Assembly: GCF_008831285.2 (NCBI RefSeq)
Contig: NC_045143.1
Span: 1,275,503 to 1,339,502 of the forward strand
Direction of reading: 5' to 3'
Source of the DNA: Nymphaea colorata
Lineage: Eukaryota > Streptophyta > Magnoliopsida > Nymphaeales > Nymphaeaceae
DNA length: 64,000 bases
The notes below the pieces were generated by a model. It saw only the letters and a program-made list of their open reading frames with translations, was not told where the DNA came from and searched no databases. The stretch's first letter is position 1, and each line of letters begins with the position of its first letter. Made by a program: the position numbers and the translations under genes. This document shows positions 36,357-47,830 of the stretch, in pieces.

Positions 36357-39300
36357 GAGATTGTCGTGGGGTCAGAAGGAGAAGGAAGGAAAGCTGAAAG
36401 AAAGAGGAGGTCGGCTGTAGAATGGATGCGGTCTGTGAATTGGACCTTCACCTCTTCTTCCTCCTCCGATTTGCTATTTTTAAATTTTTGTTTCTTGTTT
36501 GTGAGGAAGACGCACTGGAGAGAAAATGGCGCGAGCGGGACGAAGAAAAAGAAGAAGACGAAGAGAGAGGCCACGCGGCGTCGATCCACCGGCTGACTTG
36601 GCGTTTCCCACCATTGCCGGCACAATTGAAGCTACGAAATGGATCGGGTACAGTCCGACATTTAAACCTCAGAATCCAAATCTTGCAGATCGGGTCGAAT
36701 TCGATATAGCGGTTTTTTGGGTTCGGCGTCGAATTGCCAGATTTATTTATTGATATTATTAACTATTTTCAATTTGTTTGCTTCTTTAGTTCGGTGCTTT
36801 TAGCATCTTCTCTATTTGCTGACAATTATGGTCCTTGGTGCTGCTTCCAATTCAATTCTATATATATATAAAAAGTGTGTGTCGCGGGCCATATATTATT
36901 TATTTTTATTATTTTTAAATATTTAATCAATTTTATTTGAATGATGTATTTGAGTCTTCATTTTTAGAAATAAATATAATACATTTTTTTGTTGATTCAC
37001 AACCCATTCAGCTTGATCGATGGCTCGATTCAGTTTGTACAAATTCAAAATCTTACACTAATTCATTTGATGCAAGATAAGCGCCAAGATTCTTTTCCGC
37101 CATAAACCCTGAGCATTAGCTACAGTTATGAACTCAACCGTGCTTCTCTATCGTGGGAGCGTGACTGAAGTGAGGGAGGGATTGTATCGTGGAAGAGGTT
37201 CCAGTTGTATCCACCGACGGAGAACACAATGCACAAGCGGTAATGAGTAAATAGCTGCAGCTACATACCTTGTGATAAGGCAAACTAATTAATTTTAAAA
37301 GGCAAGGATGGATATTGTGCGGCGAGCAACAATGGCGACCATATATTAACAAAATGTTGCCCGCAGCTTTTACCCTGGGCAGGAACCGTGGCTGCAGACG
37401 TCACATACCAACAAAGAGCAAACATTGGGAAATTGTTTTACAAAATAATCGTTGCAGTGCAAACACCCACTTAATGAGAGATAGTCGGAGAAATAGAATT
37501 CCATTACAAATTGGGCAACATGGTTTGACAAGCACAAAGAAATCCAAATGGGTTGCAAGTTACACTAGAAAGAGAGAGAAAAAGAGAGCCCATGATGCAT
37601 CAACACTGAAAAAGGGTGACCAACTCGAATTGGCAAAACAAAAGGAAGCAAGAGCATACGAGAGAGGAAGGGGGTGGGAAAGAGGCATTAGTGACAGATC
37701 ATTTTACAGTTTGGTAAGATTTGTTGCTACTAAAAATAAAAGGCAGTGTGCCATTTTAGAAGTGTTGGTAAAATAAAATTTTGCGAATTGAATTCAAAAT
37801 CTTTTGATTTTCTTTTGAGTGTTCTCAATTTCTTGTAAGATCTTAAAATTTACTGGATTTGATTTCTTACTTTTCCTAAATCTTTGTTAAATTTTCAAGT
37901 TTCTAAAAGCACTTTTCAACTTTGAAATTTCTAAATTGCATTGAATTATATGAAGTTTCAGAACGATTTTAAAGATGTTCTAAACTGAGATTTCATATGT
38001 TCAAATTCAAATCCACATTAAAAGTACCAATCCAACATCTAAGATTGGATAAGGTTAGACTTATGATGCAGATTGTTAGTCCTAATAACGAACTCAGCAT
38101 CTTATACCGGATCAGATCTGAATTATGATCATGGCTTTTGGTCTAAATCCCAAATGCAACATCCCATACACGATTAGAACAGATTTCTCATCCAGATGGT
38201 AGGTCCATATCTCAGACTTTAAATTGGACCATATTAGACCTCTGATCTATTTTATGTATCAAATTTAAAATCTAACATCGGGATCATATCGGACTTTTGT
38301 TCTAAATCTTTGGGCTGAATCCCAAATTCGATGTTGTAGGCTAGATGAGATCAAACCTCTGATATAATTCTTAGATCTAAATCCCAAGTCTAACATCATA
38401 GACGAGAAGACATTAAAAATGAGAGTTTTTCTAATTTCTTGTAAATGCTTTTCAAATTCTTCATGAAATCGTTTCAAAATTATTGTTTTGCCTATATAAC
38501 TCTTTAAAACCATTACCCAAGTTTTCCATCGTTGTCCCTTAATCACACATGAATATGAATTTGCATAACTTGGTTAATTATGTCTAAGCACTTTAGGATC
38601 AACATTAATTTAGCTAGCTTCAACCTATGAAAAGGTCGGTGTAGGCACTGTCAACTTCTGCCTTTGCTTTTAGAGACACACCTATGTTCTATTTGGTTCA
38701 ACAAAAATAATCTTTTTCCAATCAAGGTTAGGCTAACACAAACTTTGTGCAAGTGTGATAAAAAACTAAAATATTCTCAAATAAAACATTTTTTAAGTTC
38801 ACTCCTTTGTATTTCTTCAAATATAACCAATTGTGTCACAGTACCAGTAGGTCAACTATACTCAATTTAGTTAATTTCTTTAATATAAGGTGTTAGGTGA
38901 ATGATTTTTTTCTTTATTAGTTCTAGCATATTATCTATTGAAAACTTATATGTGCACGCAAAGTTATTTCTTTTTCATGAAACTTTTACGAGGCATTAGG
39001 TATGTTTTTAGTAATATTAAGAAGTTCAGATATGATTTCAAAAGTTGCCAGCTTTTTTGTGGTGTGGGAAATTTTATTACTATTATTTTTTAAGAAAGCT
39101 GAAGTTGAACCAAGTGATGGCCCCCAACAGTCCTTACTTTTTATTGGAAAATTATAATAATAATAATTGGAAAGCTATACATGAATCCAAACCTAATTCA
39201 TCGTAAATGTTGAAAATCGATCATCAAATCATTCATCAAGAATGCTTGATTACCAAGAACAATTCAAGATGCCCTTCTTTTAATATTTAAAAGTTAAATT

Positions 39301-40417
39301 TGTTATCCTTTACATTACGAATTTAACTTTGAATATGGATCATGTTGTGCATCTTTACACCGTTGTACGCAGGTCTTGAATATCAACCACGTTCAGCTGA
39401 TGTCTGCTAAACCACCGTTCAATCAACTGTCAGGAACTTTATGTATAACTTTTTCAATTCATGATCTGTGTTTTGAACGAGGTGAAAAGTTGGTGGATCC
39501 GAATGTCAAGCTGCAACTGGATCCATTTCGTTGGATCTCGTACGGCAAAAGAGATTTAGATTTTAATCTTGGACTTTACGTGCTTCCTGTATCCAAACCC
39601 AAACTTGAATTCTGGATCCAATAAGTGTGCAATCCAATTTTGCATTGAAATTGAATCTTGTTCCTCTTAGACGCAGATTTGAGTTCAATGCCAAGTTGGA
39701 TTTAAATTTGATTCTTATTGAGGAAAATCTGTTTAATTGGGATAGGTGTGCCTACTTGAAAGGAGAAGCTTTGGCTATGCCTCCTATCGGAATACTATTT
39801 AAGCATAGGAAAACTTCTACTGGAAAATTACCTTGAGAAACAACTTTCAATGAAAGTTTTTATTTATATATATATATATATATACTGTATATATTTTTAT
39901 ACAACTATAAGACGGAGGTACAAACTCTTTTATTAGTCTGCATTGTCGCTGTTATGTGCATTGTGCTATCTTCTTCATATAGTAGCAATTAAAATTATGG
40001 AATAAAGATGCTATTTAGAGTGACCTTTTTCTCTGTGGTGTTTTGTCGCTTATGCAGTTTGTTTTAATGAATTAAGTTATTAACAATTTCTAATGAATTA
40101 TGTTCTTCATTATTCTTTTCTGTTCTTTTTTGTTTTTCCTCACTTTCCTGCTTTTTCTTCTTCTTTTTTTTGTTTTGTTTTTTTTTTTTCCGTTTTTCTG
40201 TTCCGTCCCATTTGCATGCCCAATAGACATATTGGCTTCCAGGTTTGGTATTAAAATACCACATCCATACTGGAACCCGGCGTTTAATGCCAGTATTATA
40301 ATACCACATCTGCCCCAATCCTGTCTTATGTTCATACTGTTTTTGTTCTGGTAGCTGGTCTTTTGGTCGTTGATGCAATGTTTATCGATGGAGGTGGGAG
40401 CCTACCTCCCAAGCAAG
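36357..40417. other. Gene-free, repeat-rich spacer upstream of CHI copy 1
   Basis: It starts with the promoter side of the coiled-coil gene. I recognise no protein family in its ORFs. It holds a segment similar to about 49.3-49.5 kb (sharing the identical 29-mer at 36992-37020), a 35-bp word also found at 44.7 kb, and a degenerate tandem repeat around 38.0-38.4 kb. Confidence 0.55.
38035..38410. repeat. Degenerate tandem repeat of about 60-120 bp units
   Basis: Variants of 'CTAAATCCCAAATCTAACAT' followed by a GATCAGACCTCTGAT-like phrase recur at about 38035, 38140, 38260, 38315 and 38375. The copies are too diverged to define exact borders. Confidence 0.5.
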
Positions 40418-40760
40418 TTCCATTGGAACTAAATCCATTTGATACACAATTCCGCTTGATCTTGATCTTGATCTTGCTCTTGCTCTTGGATGCAAATCAC
40501 TGCGATTTGCTTCTTCAAATTTGCTCGGTTCAACCGAATGTCAGTGATTATTAAAATATCAGATCATGTCGAGCAAAAGCGCAAAACGCAAGGGAAATTA
40601 GGTTGAAAATTTTGAGCTAATATTGACATCGACAAGAACTTTTCTAGACTTTTTGTTTCATTATCCAAGAGCACTCGCAATGGATCTTATATTGGTTATT
40701 CAAGTTAGTGGTAGCTTTGTTCTTGGTACTAATGGAATGAGCACCACTTTTGATATGGCC
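40418..40760. repeat. Dispersed repeat, copy A (partner near 47.3 kb)
   Basis: It starts TTCCATTGGAACTAAATCCA and shares long stretches with 47273 onward, including AATGTCAGTGATTATTAAAA and GCACTCGCAATGGATCTTAT. The copies differ by small indels. It has no coding capacity that I can see; probably a fragment of an unidentified transposon. Confidence 0.75.
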
Positions 40761-40942
40761 CTGGGGCTGGAGTAGTGACCTTATGGTTTCTAAGCCTGGT
40801 CATTGGGTCGGGTATCAGCCTGATTTGGGTCCGAAAAAAAAGCATCGGTGGTTTCCATAACTGCTTGATTTGATTTTTAATAATATTTTTATTGATTTAT
40901 ATATAATTATATTATTTTATTACAATTGATTATATTTATATA

Positions 40943-41035
40943 TTAGTTTTAACCAGGCTGAAGATAGTTTTTTTGTCGCTAGGCTTGGGCATCGAGCCTG
41001 CCTGACACCCGTAACTTAACTCCAGCCTGGTTAAA

Positions 41036-41040
<5 letters not shown>
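40943..41040 (-). repeat. Inverted copy of the 41.6-42.2 kb tandem-repeat unit
   Basis: Its right end (CAGCCTGGTTAAAATTAA) is the reverse complement of the unit head TTAGTTTTAACCAGGCTG, which itself occurs at 40943. The interior, on the minus strand, gives GTTACGGGTGTCAGGCAGGC and TCGATGCCCAAGCC, matching the downstream units. The segment is therefore an inverted repeat with one full minus-strand copy. Confidence 0.7.

Positions 41041-41074
<34 letters not shown>
41041..41074. repeat. (TA)17 microsatellite left of the TRIM-like element
   Basis: An uninterrupted TA run directly preceding the left LTR of the small retroelement; a matching TA run follows its right LTR. Confidence 0.95.
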
Positions 41075-41079
<5 letters not shown>

Positions 41080-41520
41080 CCTTATAAGTTTACTCTGGTA
41101 TCGAAGATTGTGAGAGATCTTCAAGGGCTTATAAATGAAGACCATTAATGAGATGATTGTCCTGGTTCCTAGCATTTTTCAGATTAAGGCTGAAACTGTT
41201 AGGAGGCGGGTTGGGATCCATTGAACCAGGGGCTCAAGCCCGGAAGTGGGTCGGGTTGTTATAGTGGTATCAGAGCCGGTTTCAACACTCGGATCTGGGG
41301 TCCTACACGCGCGGGCGCGTGTGCCTTAAGGGAGGTGGATTGTAACACCTCAGAAGTTTAGTCTCGTATCGAAGATTGTGAGGGATCTTCAAGGGCTTAT
41401 AAAGGGAGACCATTAATGAAATGATTGTCCTGGTTTCTAGTCTTTTTCAGGTTAGGGCCGAAACTGCTAGGGGGCGGGTTGGGATCCATTGAACGAGGGG
41501 CCCAAGCCCGGAAGTGGGTC

Positions 41521-41530
<10 letters not shown>
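41073..41530 (+). mobile_element. TRIM-like miniature LTR retrotransposon
   Basis: Two direct repeats of about 190 bp (about 41073-41263 and 41341-41530) share TATCGAAGATTGTGAG, GATCTTCAAGGGCTTATAAA, ATGATTGTCCTGGTT, GGGTTGGGATCCATTGAAC and CCCGGAAGTGGGTCG. Between them are only about 77 bp. These begin with the primer-binding site TGGTATCAGAGCC (41265-41277) and end with the purine tract AAGGGAGGTGGA (41328-41339); the right repeat starts TGTAACACC. A short hairpin (41305-41312 with 41315-41322) lies inside. There is no ORF, so this fits a terminal-repeat retrotransposon in miniature, which would need proteins from other elements. Its outer borders are blurred because it sits within TA repeats. 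Confidence 0.75.
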
Positions 41531-41563
<33 letters not shown>

Positions 41564-41564
<1 letters not shown>

Positions 41565-41678
41565 TAGTTTTAACGAGGTTGAAGTCAAGTTAAGGGTGTC
41601 ATCTCAATGCCCAAGCATAGCGGCAATTGGAGTGCAGTTTTCTTGGTAAAAGGTATTGTAGTTAAATGTTTAGGGAAG

Positions 41679-41730
<52 letters not shown>

Positions 41731-42213
41731 TTTTAACCACGTTGAAGTCAGGTTAACGGCAAGCCTAGCGGCAAAAATTTTCTTGCTAAAAGGTATTGCA
41801 GTTAAATGTATAGAGAAGTGAATATATATATATTAGTTTTAACGAGGCTAAGGTTAAGGGTGTCAGCGGCAAAAATTGGAGTGCAGTTTTCTTGGTAAAA
41901 GGTATTGTATTTAAATGTCTAGGGAAGTGAATATATATATTATATTAGTTTTAACGAGGCCGAAGTTAAGTTAAGGGTGTCAAGCACCCTCGATGCCCAA
42001 GCTTAGCGGCAAAAATTGGAGTGCAGTTTTCTTGGTAAAAGGTATTGTATTTAAATGTCTAGGGAAGTGAATATATATATTATATTATTTTTAACCAGGC
42101 CGAAGTTAAGTTAAGGGTGTCAGGCACCCTCGATGCCCAAGCTTAGCGGCAAAAATTGGAGTGCAGTTTCCTTGGTAAAAGGTGTATTGCAGTTAAATGT
42201 GTAGGGAAGTGAA
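41564..42213 (+). repeat. Five-copy tandem array, units about 105-165 bp
   Basis: Units begin TTAGTTTTAAC(C/G)A at 41564, 41727, 41833 and 41945, with a variant at 42085. Each runs through GTTAAGGGTGTCA, GATGCCCAAGC, TAGCGGCAAAAATTGGAGTG and CTTGGTAAAAGGTATTG, and ends in GGGAAGTGAA followed by a TA run. Length differences come from the TA run and from internal deletions. An inverted relative lies at 40943-41040. There is no coding potential. Confidence 0.85.
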
Positions 42214-42234
42214 TGGGTGGAGTTGCATTGGATC

Positions 42235-42240
42235 CACGTG
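42235..42240. promoter_or_regulatory. G-box (CACGTG) about 540 bp upstream of CHI copy 1
   Basis: CACGTG is the core bound by bZIP and bHLH factors. It lies at the junction of the tandem array and unique DNA, so relevance to CHI copy 1 is only possible. Confidence 0.35.
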
Positions 42241-42705
42241 GAAAAATCTCAGGTTCAAGATGAGTAAAAATCAGTTTTTTTTTTTTTTTTGTGTGCTTCT
42301 TACGCCTTAGACGATCCATGTGTATATGGATTTCCTTCACAAACTCTCCATCTCATCCTTGCCTGCAGTCACAATTCTTTGCCTTCCGGATATCATTTGG
42401 TCATAATTTCTTCCATTTCAAAGAACCAAATTACCGTCATAATCGTTCCGCACTGAAACAACTACTTACTTGTTCTTGACCTTTATTATTGAATTCTACT
42501 GAATGTATCTTACTATGGTTTGAGACACACAAGAATATAGTATATGCTGCAAACACCTGCAGCATATGAATGTCGTAGGGAGCAGCGTAAACAATGTGCT
42601 GCTCAAATATCTGCTGATCCAAAATAACAAATGAACTTTGGCGCACGCTGATCAAAGAAGGTCGTAGGGAGAGGGGACTCTCTAGTCTTTATTCTTCCCA
42701 ACGAC

Positions 42706-42712
42706 ACCTAAC
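42706..42712 (+). promoter_or_regulatory. AC-type (ACCTAAC) R2R3-MYB element in the CHI copy 1 promoter
   Basis: ACCTAAC, an AC-III-type element known from phenylpropanoid promoters, lies 66 bp upstream of the ATG. It is conserved at the same relative place in CHI copy 2 (52142-52148). Confidence 0.55.
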
Positions 42713-42777
42713 GCACTCTTCTTATAGGAGCCCGCCCCAAGCCTTCACGTAACCAATCCCCATCCTCTCATCTCTTG

Positions 42778-43706
42778 ATGGCGCCATTACCCTCGGTTTC
42801 CGATCTAACGGTGGAAGAATACTTCTTTCCGGCGACCGTAACTCCGCCGGAATCTGGGAAGACTCTCTTCCTGGCTGGCGCAGGTCCGTCATCTGACCGC
42901 TGCTCTTCTCTTTCTTTATATACATATTTTTTTCCTCGAGGAAATCATGCTGTTTCGGATTGCAAAATGCTCTTTGGTGGGTGGGGGGGGGATGTGGGGT
43001 TTGCAGGGGTGAGAGGGCTGAACATCCAGGGAACATTCGTTAAGTTCACGGCTATCGGAGTCTACGTGGAAGCGGCGGCTGTTGACGCCCTCCGTCCCAA
43101 ATGGGCACCCAAATCCGTCGACGACCTCGAGACATCTGAAGAATTCTTCAAGGACATCATCGATGGTAGCAACAACTCCGCCATTTATTCTCTTGATTTG
43201 ACACGATGAATAGTAGACTTGCTTTTTTGCAGGGGACTTTGAAAAGTTCACTAGGATCACATTCATCAAGCTCTTACGTGGTGAAGAGTTCACTTCCAAG
43301 GTGGTCGAGAACTGCGTTGCAATCTGGAAGTCTGCCGGGATATACACTGATGCCGAGGCCCAGGCTGCTGAAAAACTCAAGGAGGTCTTCAAAGAACAAG
43401 TCTTCCCTCCTGGTTCCTCCATTGCCATGAAGCACTCGACCACCGGCTCCTTGACCGTATGGATCAATCGTCTTTAATTACTTTTCAAATTAGTTTCGTC
43501 GACTGATTAGACGGTTCAAAGCTGCATTTTCTGTTATGATGCAGATTGCATTCTCCAAGGACACTTCTGTGCCGGAAAATGGGGTTGCAGTGATTGAGAA
43601 CAAGGCACTAACGTTGTCCTTTTTGGAGTCAGTCATCGGGAAACACGGCGTATCTCCCGCAGCAAAGAGATCTGTAGCAGAGAGGATCTCTGGCCTGCTG
43701 AAGTGA
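42778..43706 (+). CDS. CHI: Chalcone isomerase, copy 1 (type I-like, Tyr-to-Phe at an active-site position)
   Basis: Exons 42778-42883, 43007-43165, 43233-43456 and 43545-43706 join in frame to 216 residues. CHI cyclises chalcones to (2S)-flavanones in flavonoid synthesis, in the cytosol and at the ER. Visible landmarks, with alfalfa CHI numbering in brackets: R38-G39-L40 (36-38), T50 (48), N115 (113) and S192 (190); Ser at 190 is typical of type I CHIs, which use 6'-hydroxychalcones. Residue 108, equivalent to the active-site Tyr106, is Phe (GEEFTSKV), whereas copy 2 has Tyr. The protein ends at LLK because TGA replaces the TGT found in copy 2, removing the last four residues. Introns are 123, 67 and 88 nt; the first ends in a G-rich run instead of a pyrimidine tract. 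The ATG at 42778 is the only reasonable start. It may be active with altered kinetics, or on the way to loss of function. Confidence 0.93.
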
Positions 43707-46700
43707 GCTGAAGCATAGAAGACGCATCCAAGCGGAGTGGATAACGAGATCATGTAATTGCTTGGCTACTGTTGCGTAGAATAAAAGGGATGTTCGTAAT
43801 TAATCACCTTTGTCTTTGGCATGGTTGAATCTTTCACGTGGTTTGGTTATTTCGCTATCTAATAGTACTAGCACATAGTTTATGGGTAACTCAATTTCAG
43901 GCTGCGAGTCTCCATAATGCCAGTGCTCCATAACGCTCAACTGCGAGTGCGTTAAGTCGAGGCCAGGCCTCGAAGTCGGTGAAGTGGCTGGAAAGGCAAC
44001 TTTATGAAGTACTTCTGGACGATATTTCTAAAGGATTTCATAGATCAAAAAGGAATAGATCAAAAAGGAAGAGCTCTCCAAAACATTGCCTTTCGAAGGA
44101 AATCAAACTTGGCAGATAAATATCAACAGATTCCTTTGTGTATCGTTCATACAGTTGTTCTTTTTTCGAAAAAAAAGCTCACGTGATTCTGCCACCAATT
44201 GCTTTCCCATCAGTTAATATTGTTTGAACAAATACAAGAGTCGATTAATTACTGAAGAAAACAAAGGGAAAAAAGACAGAGCACGATAATACACGCAAGA
44301 TAAATGCAACCAACCAACTAGAATAGCAGCGAAGGAATAGCTAAAGAATCTGAGAGAATGAACAACCAATGAAACAAATAAGTCGATGGAGCGAAAAAAC
44401 GTGAACGGCATGAGATGAGATTCTATGCACATGACAACAATTTGGCAGCAGATAGCCACTTCAGAAGGTAGTACTGCTTTCACTTGCTCATATTGAAAAT
44501 TGAAGAATTGGGGTCAAGTACGAACTTTGTCACTTACAAATTTTTTTCTTCTAATTATCCTCGTGAAGTTGAATTAGCATCCAGCTAATGCAAGATCCAG
44601 CATTTTTTCGTTTTGGGCATATTTTTTGTTGGTTCCCAATAGAATATCGAACTGAAATTTAGATTCAGTTAAGAAACTGCATGAAAAATTCCAATTAGTA
44701 ATTAAAGACTCTTTTCAGCCATAAACCCTGAGCATTAGCTACAGTTATGAACTCCTGCAGCACAATAAGCTAATATATATAGTAAATCTGCAATTTTTAA
44801 TATCAAATTTCTACCATTTAAAACTAAAGCACTTCTTTTGGTTCCTCATCCAAAATTCATTTGGCATTTCAAGGAAAAGGCGGTAAAACCATAGCCCTTT
44901 CTTGTTCATCGAACGTCTACATTTGCCATGATTTTGGGCGACAATGGCATTTGACAACAAGGACATTATGTTTTTAGAATATGTCACTACAACAAATGAC
45001 CCAAAAATACAATATCCTTATTCTACAATACATACTGTAATTATGGATGTTCTTAGATCCAACAATCAAACATTCGATGTAATCACAACTTTTTTTTTTT
45101 TTTTGTAATAAGAACACGATGTGTCTATGAACATATGTTTTAGTGAAAAATTAGAAGCTGGAAATATTAAGTTTTAGTGACTTATTGGAAGTCGGCCAAG
45201 CAGGTAACAAGAGATAGAGCTTCAAAGAAAGCGGCTTCCAATCTAAAGTGAGAACGAATCAAGCTGTTTTCTGAAGATGCTCCCAGTGAACCTAACGGAT
45301 TTCCTGAGTTCTGGAACTATAGGATTTAAAAACATATACAAATTTTATTTTGTAAACGAGATTTTGTTATCTGATAACAAAGCACAACCTACGCCCATAA
45401 AAAATGTTATAATTTTTTATTCACAATCAACTGAAAACCCATTTTCTTAAGCAAGTTGAAACACAGGGATTAACATCCGAGTCACAAAAGCAAACCCTGT
45501 TCCTTAGGTAGGCATTAACATCCAATAAATTTATGTCGTTAAATACCTTGGTCAATACTGGGCCGTGTCTAAATTTAGTTGTGAGTTGCCTTTTTGTAGC
45601 TCGTTACATAGCAGCTATATATGTCAACCGAACAAATTTGAATTAGGTGTAACTGTATTCGGATTTAAATACAAGTGAAGAAAGGTCCATATGAATATAC
45701 TTTTCAAATTCATAATCCAAATCCGACTTTTCTTTTTACACCCAAATCCGAATCTCACTTTTAAATGCACAAAATCGCATTATAACCAGCTTTCTAAAGA
45801 TATGAATATTGAATATACAACATTTTATTTAACGTGAAGTCTGAATTGGATGGAATACTTATTTAAAACTGATTTTTTTTTAATATCTGATTTTTCAAAG
45901 CAGTTTGAACAAATATCTTATCTGAATACGATCCATTGACATCCAAAGGTTCTTAACTCTACCTTCAGCTCCTCAAAAGGGTAAAAAACCGGACCCCTTA
46001 ACTAGTTCCCACCCAATTATTTTTCCCAAATTATATAATTTCTAATATTTCATTTACATCTAAACTGCAGGTTGCTTGGTCTATTGTTTATGTTTTTAAA
46101 ATTCAAATTTAAAGATATGAAAATGATTTTGAACGTAAGAAAACAGAAAATCATAAGCGTATGACAACCTTCTAGTCAGATAAAGTTTCTTGGCCTTTCC
46201 AACGAACAAATTTTCTTTTTTCTTAAAAATAAATGCTTCGAACTGGATTTGCGATGGGTCCACCACCATATTCGGTAAGCATCCACTGGCAAGAGAGAGA
46301 GAGAGACCGCGCTCCATCGATCACCTCCCTCCTGCTTTTCTTCCTTCTTGATTTTGGCGCCTAAAAGGTGAGACTCCTCAGAAATGGAGATAACAGAGGA
46401 AAGAATGTCACCATCGGAGGGGGATTCTTCTGCTGCAAACGATGAGAAGATCTCTGGCGGCATTTTCGCCATCGTGATGCCCACTCGCAGCAGGCAGGCA
46501 AGACTCTCTCTCTCTCTCTCTCAATTAAGTGCTTCTAGGTTAAACGCGAATTGAGAGGGGAAAGTTCTTGATATCTTCGTGTTTCAGTTTTGTTTGCCAA
46601 ACAAGGGGTAGTCCATCGGGTTTATCATTTCAGGGGGGTTTTCGTTGTGTTCTTCCGTTAAAGTTGTTGCTGATTTCTGATATTTGGTTCGTCATTGGGT

Positions 46701-47272
46701 CTGCTACCGCTTCCGGTTAGTCCACCGCTCGGGTCCTTGCTTGTTTTGTCGTGGGTAGGTTGTTGCTGTTGTCCCTGCTGTGCCTACCGCCTTGGGTCGC
46801 CCCTTAGGTACCATCATCAATTTTTTGTCTGACCCAACATGGGTATGACTGTATTGGATTCATATCCTTCAATGTGTAAAATATGAATTTTGAAAGATGA
46901 GGGAATGACACAAAAGGTTTGCAAATAGTGACATGAGAGTAGGTACTGCATGGTTGTATTAGCTCTAATAGCAAATTGATGGGTCAACTTTAGTCAAAAA
47001 CTGCACCTATGGATGTCAGTTTCAGTATCTTCAACATATCAATATGTACATACATATGCAAAGGTGCTACTGCGTGCCTCCTGCCAATGACAACAGGCCT
47101 GCTGTATCTAGAGTCTGTTCCTGTGTACCTGAATTGCTTTTTAGATAATCTCGTCTATCTGCTCTCTTATACCTTGAAGGCAGACATTTTGGAGTGTTGT
47201 GCTATTCTGTTTCAACTTATAACATAAAGACCCCCTTTTATAGGAGCAACCATGAATAGGTATGACTGTTCA
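43707..47272. other. Spacer after CHI copy 1
   Basis: The first ~180 bp match the flank of CHI copy 2 (3' UTR and beyond). The rest is AT-rich without a recognised gene, apart from one weak first-exon candidate at 46384. A 35-bp word at 44720-44754 is identical to 37101-37135. Around 45.6-45.9 kb are degenerate 'AATCCAAATCCGA'-type phrases that recur near 48.9-49.3 and 55.2-55.6 kb. Confidence 0.5.
46384..46554 (+). CDS. Weak candidate: short ORF or first exon of unknown gene
   Basis: Fifty-six residues starting MEITEERMSPSEGDSSAAND and then EKISGGIFAIVMPTRSRQ. The composition looks protein-like until a CT microsatellite at about 46501-46522, after which it turns into a LSLSLS run. A CAG/GCAAG junction at about 46498 could be a rare GC donor. 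I find no matching downstream exon and recognise no family, so this may be a relic or chance. Confidence 0.2.
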   Translation: MEITEERMSPSEGDSSAANDEKISGGIFAIVMPTRSRQARLSLSLSQLSASRLNAN

Positions 47273-47830
47273 TTCCATTGGAACTTAATCCATTTGACAC
47301 AGAATTCCGCTTGATCTTGCTCGTGGATGCAAATCAATGCGATTTGCTTCTTCAATTTTGCTAGGTTCTACCGAATGTCAGTGATTATTAAAACTTCAGA
47401 TCACATCGAGCGAAAGTGCAAAACATAAGGAAATTAGGTTGGAAATTTTGAGTTAATATTGGCATCGACAAGAACTTTTCTAGACGTTGTTTCATTATCC
47501 ATGAGCACTCGCAATGGATCTTATATTGGTTACAAAACTAGCTGCTGTCCGAAGATGTGTTTCAACATTCAAGTTAATGGTAGCCTTGTTCTTACGGTTT
47601 CGGTTTTATGTTTTGTGAGCGGCAAATAAGCCTCGGCATTGGGTTGGGGTACCGGCCTGACTCGTGTCTGAAAAAAAAAAATATCAATATTGGGTTGTTA
47701 TATTATTTTATTACAATTCATTATATGTACATATACATATATATATTATTTTATATTAAAAAATATATTTTTATAGGTTAAGGGTGTTGGTCTGGCCTGG
47801 GTTTTAGGTGTAGGCCGACCTTAGTCCGAC
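47273..47830. repeat. Dispersed repeat, copy B (partner at 40.4-41.0 kb)
   Basis: It starts TTCCATTGGAACTTAATCCA and follows copy A through GCACTCGCAATGGATCTTAT and a later 'ATTGGGTTGGGGTACCGGCC' phrase equivalent to that near 40.8 kb. Compared with A it has a short insertion around 47.54 kb and lacks the tandem array. Confidence 0.7.

Noticed and set aside
36422-36753. ORFs divergent from the coiled-coil gene start
   Set aside because: Arg/Glu-rich reading of a purine-rich promoter or 5' UTR; no homology recognised and no splice structure.
37315-37776. 153-codon plus-strand ORF in the spacer left of CHI
   Set aside because: No family motif, Lys/Arg-rich and GA-biased; overlapping minus-strand ORFs are of similar quality, so chance is likelier.
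40064-40378. Overlapping ORFs on both strands
   Set aside because: Driven by a poly-T/TTC tract giving Lys- or Phe-rich peptides; non-coding repeat DNA.
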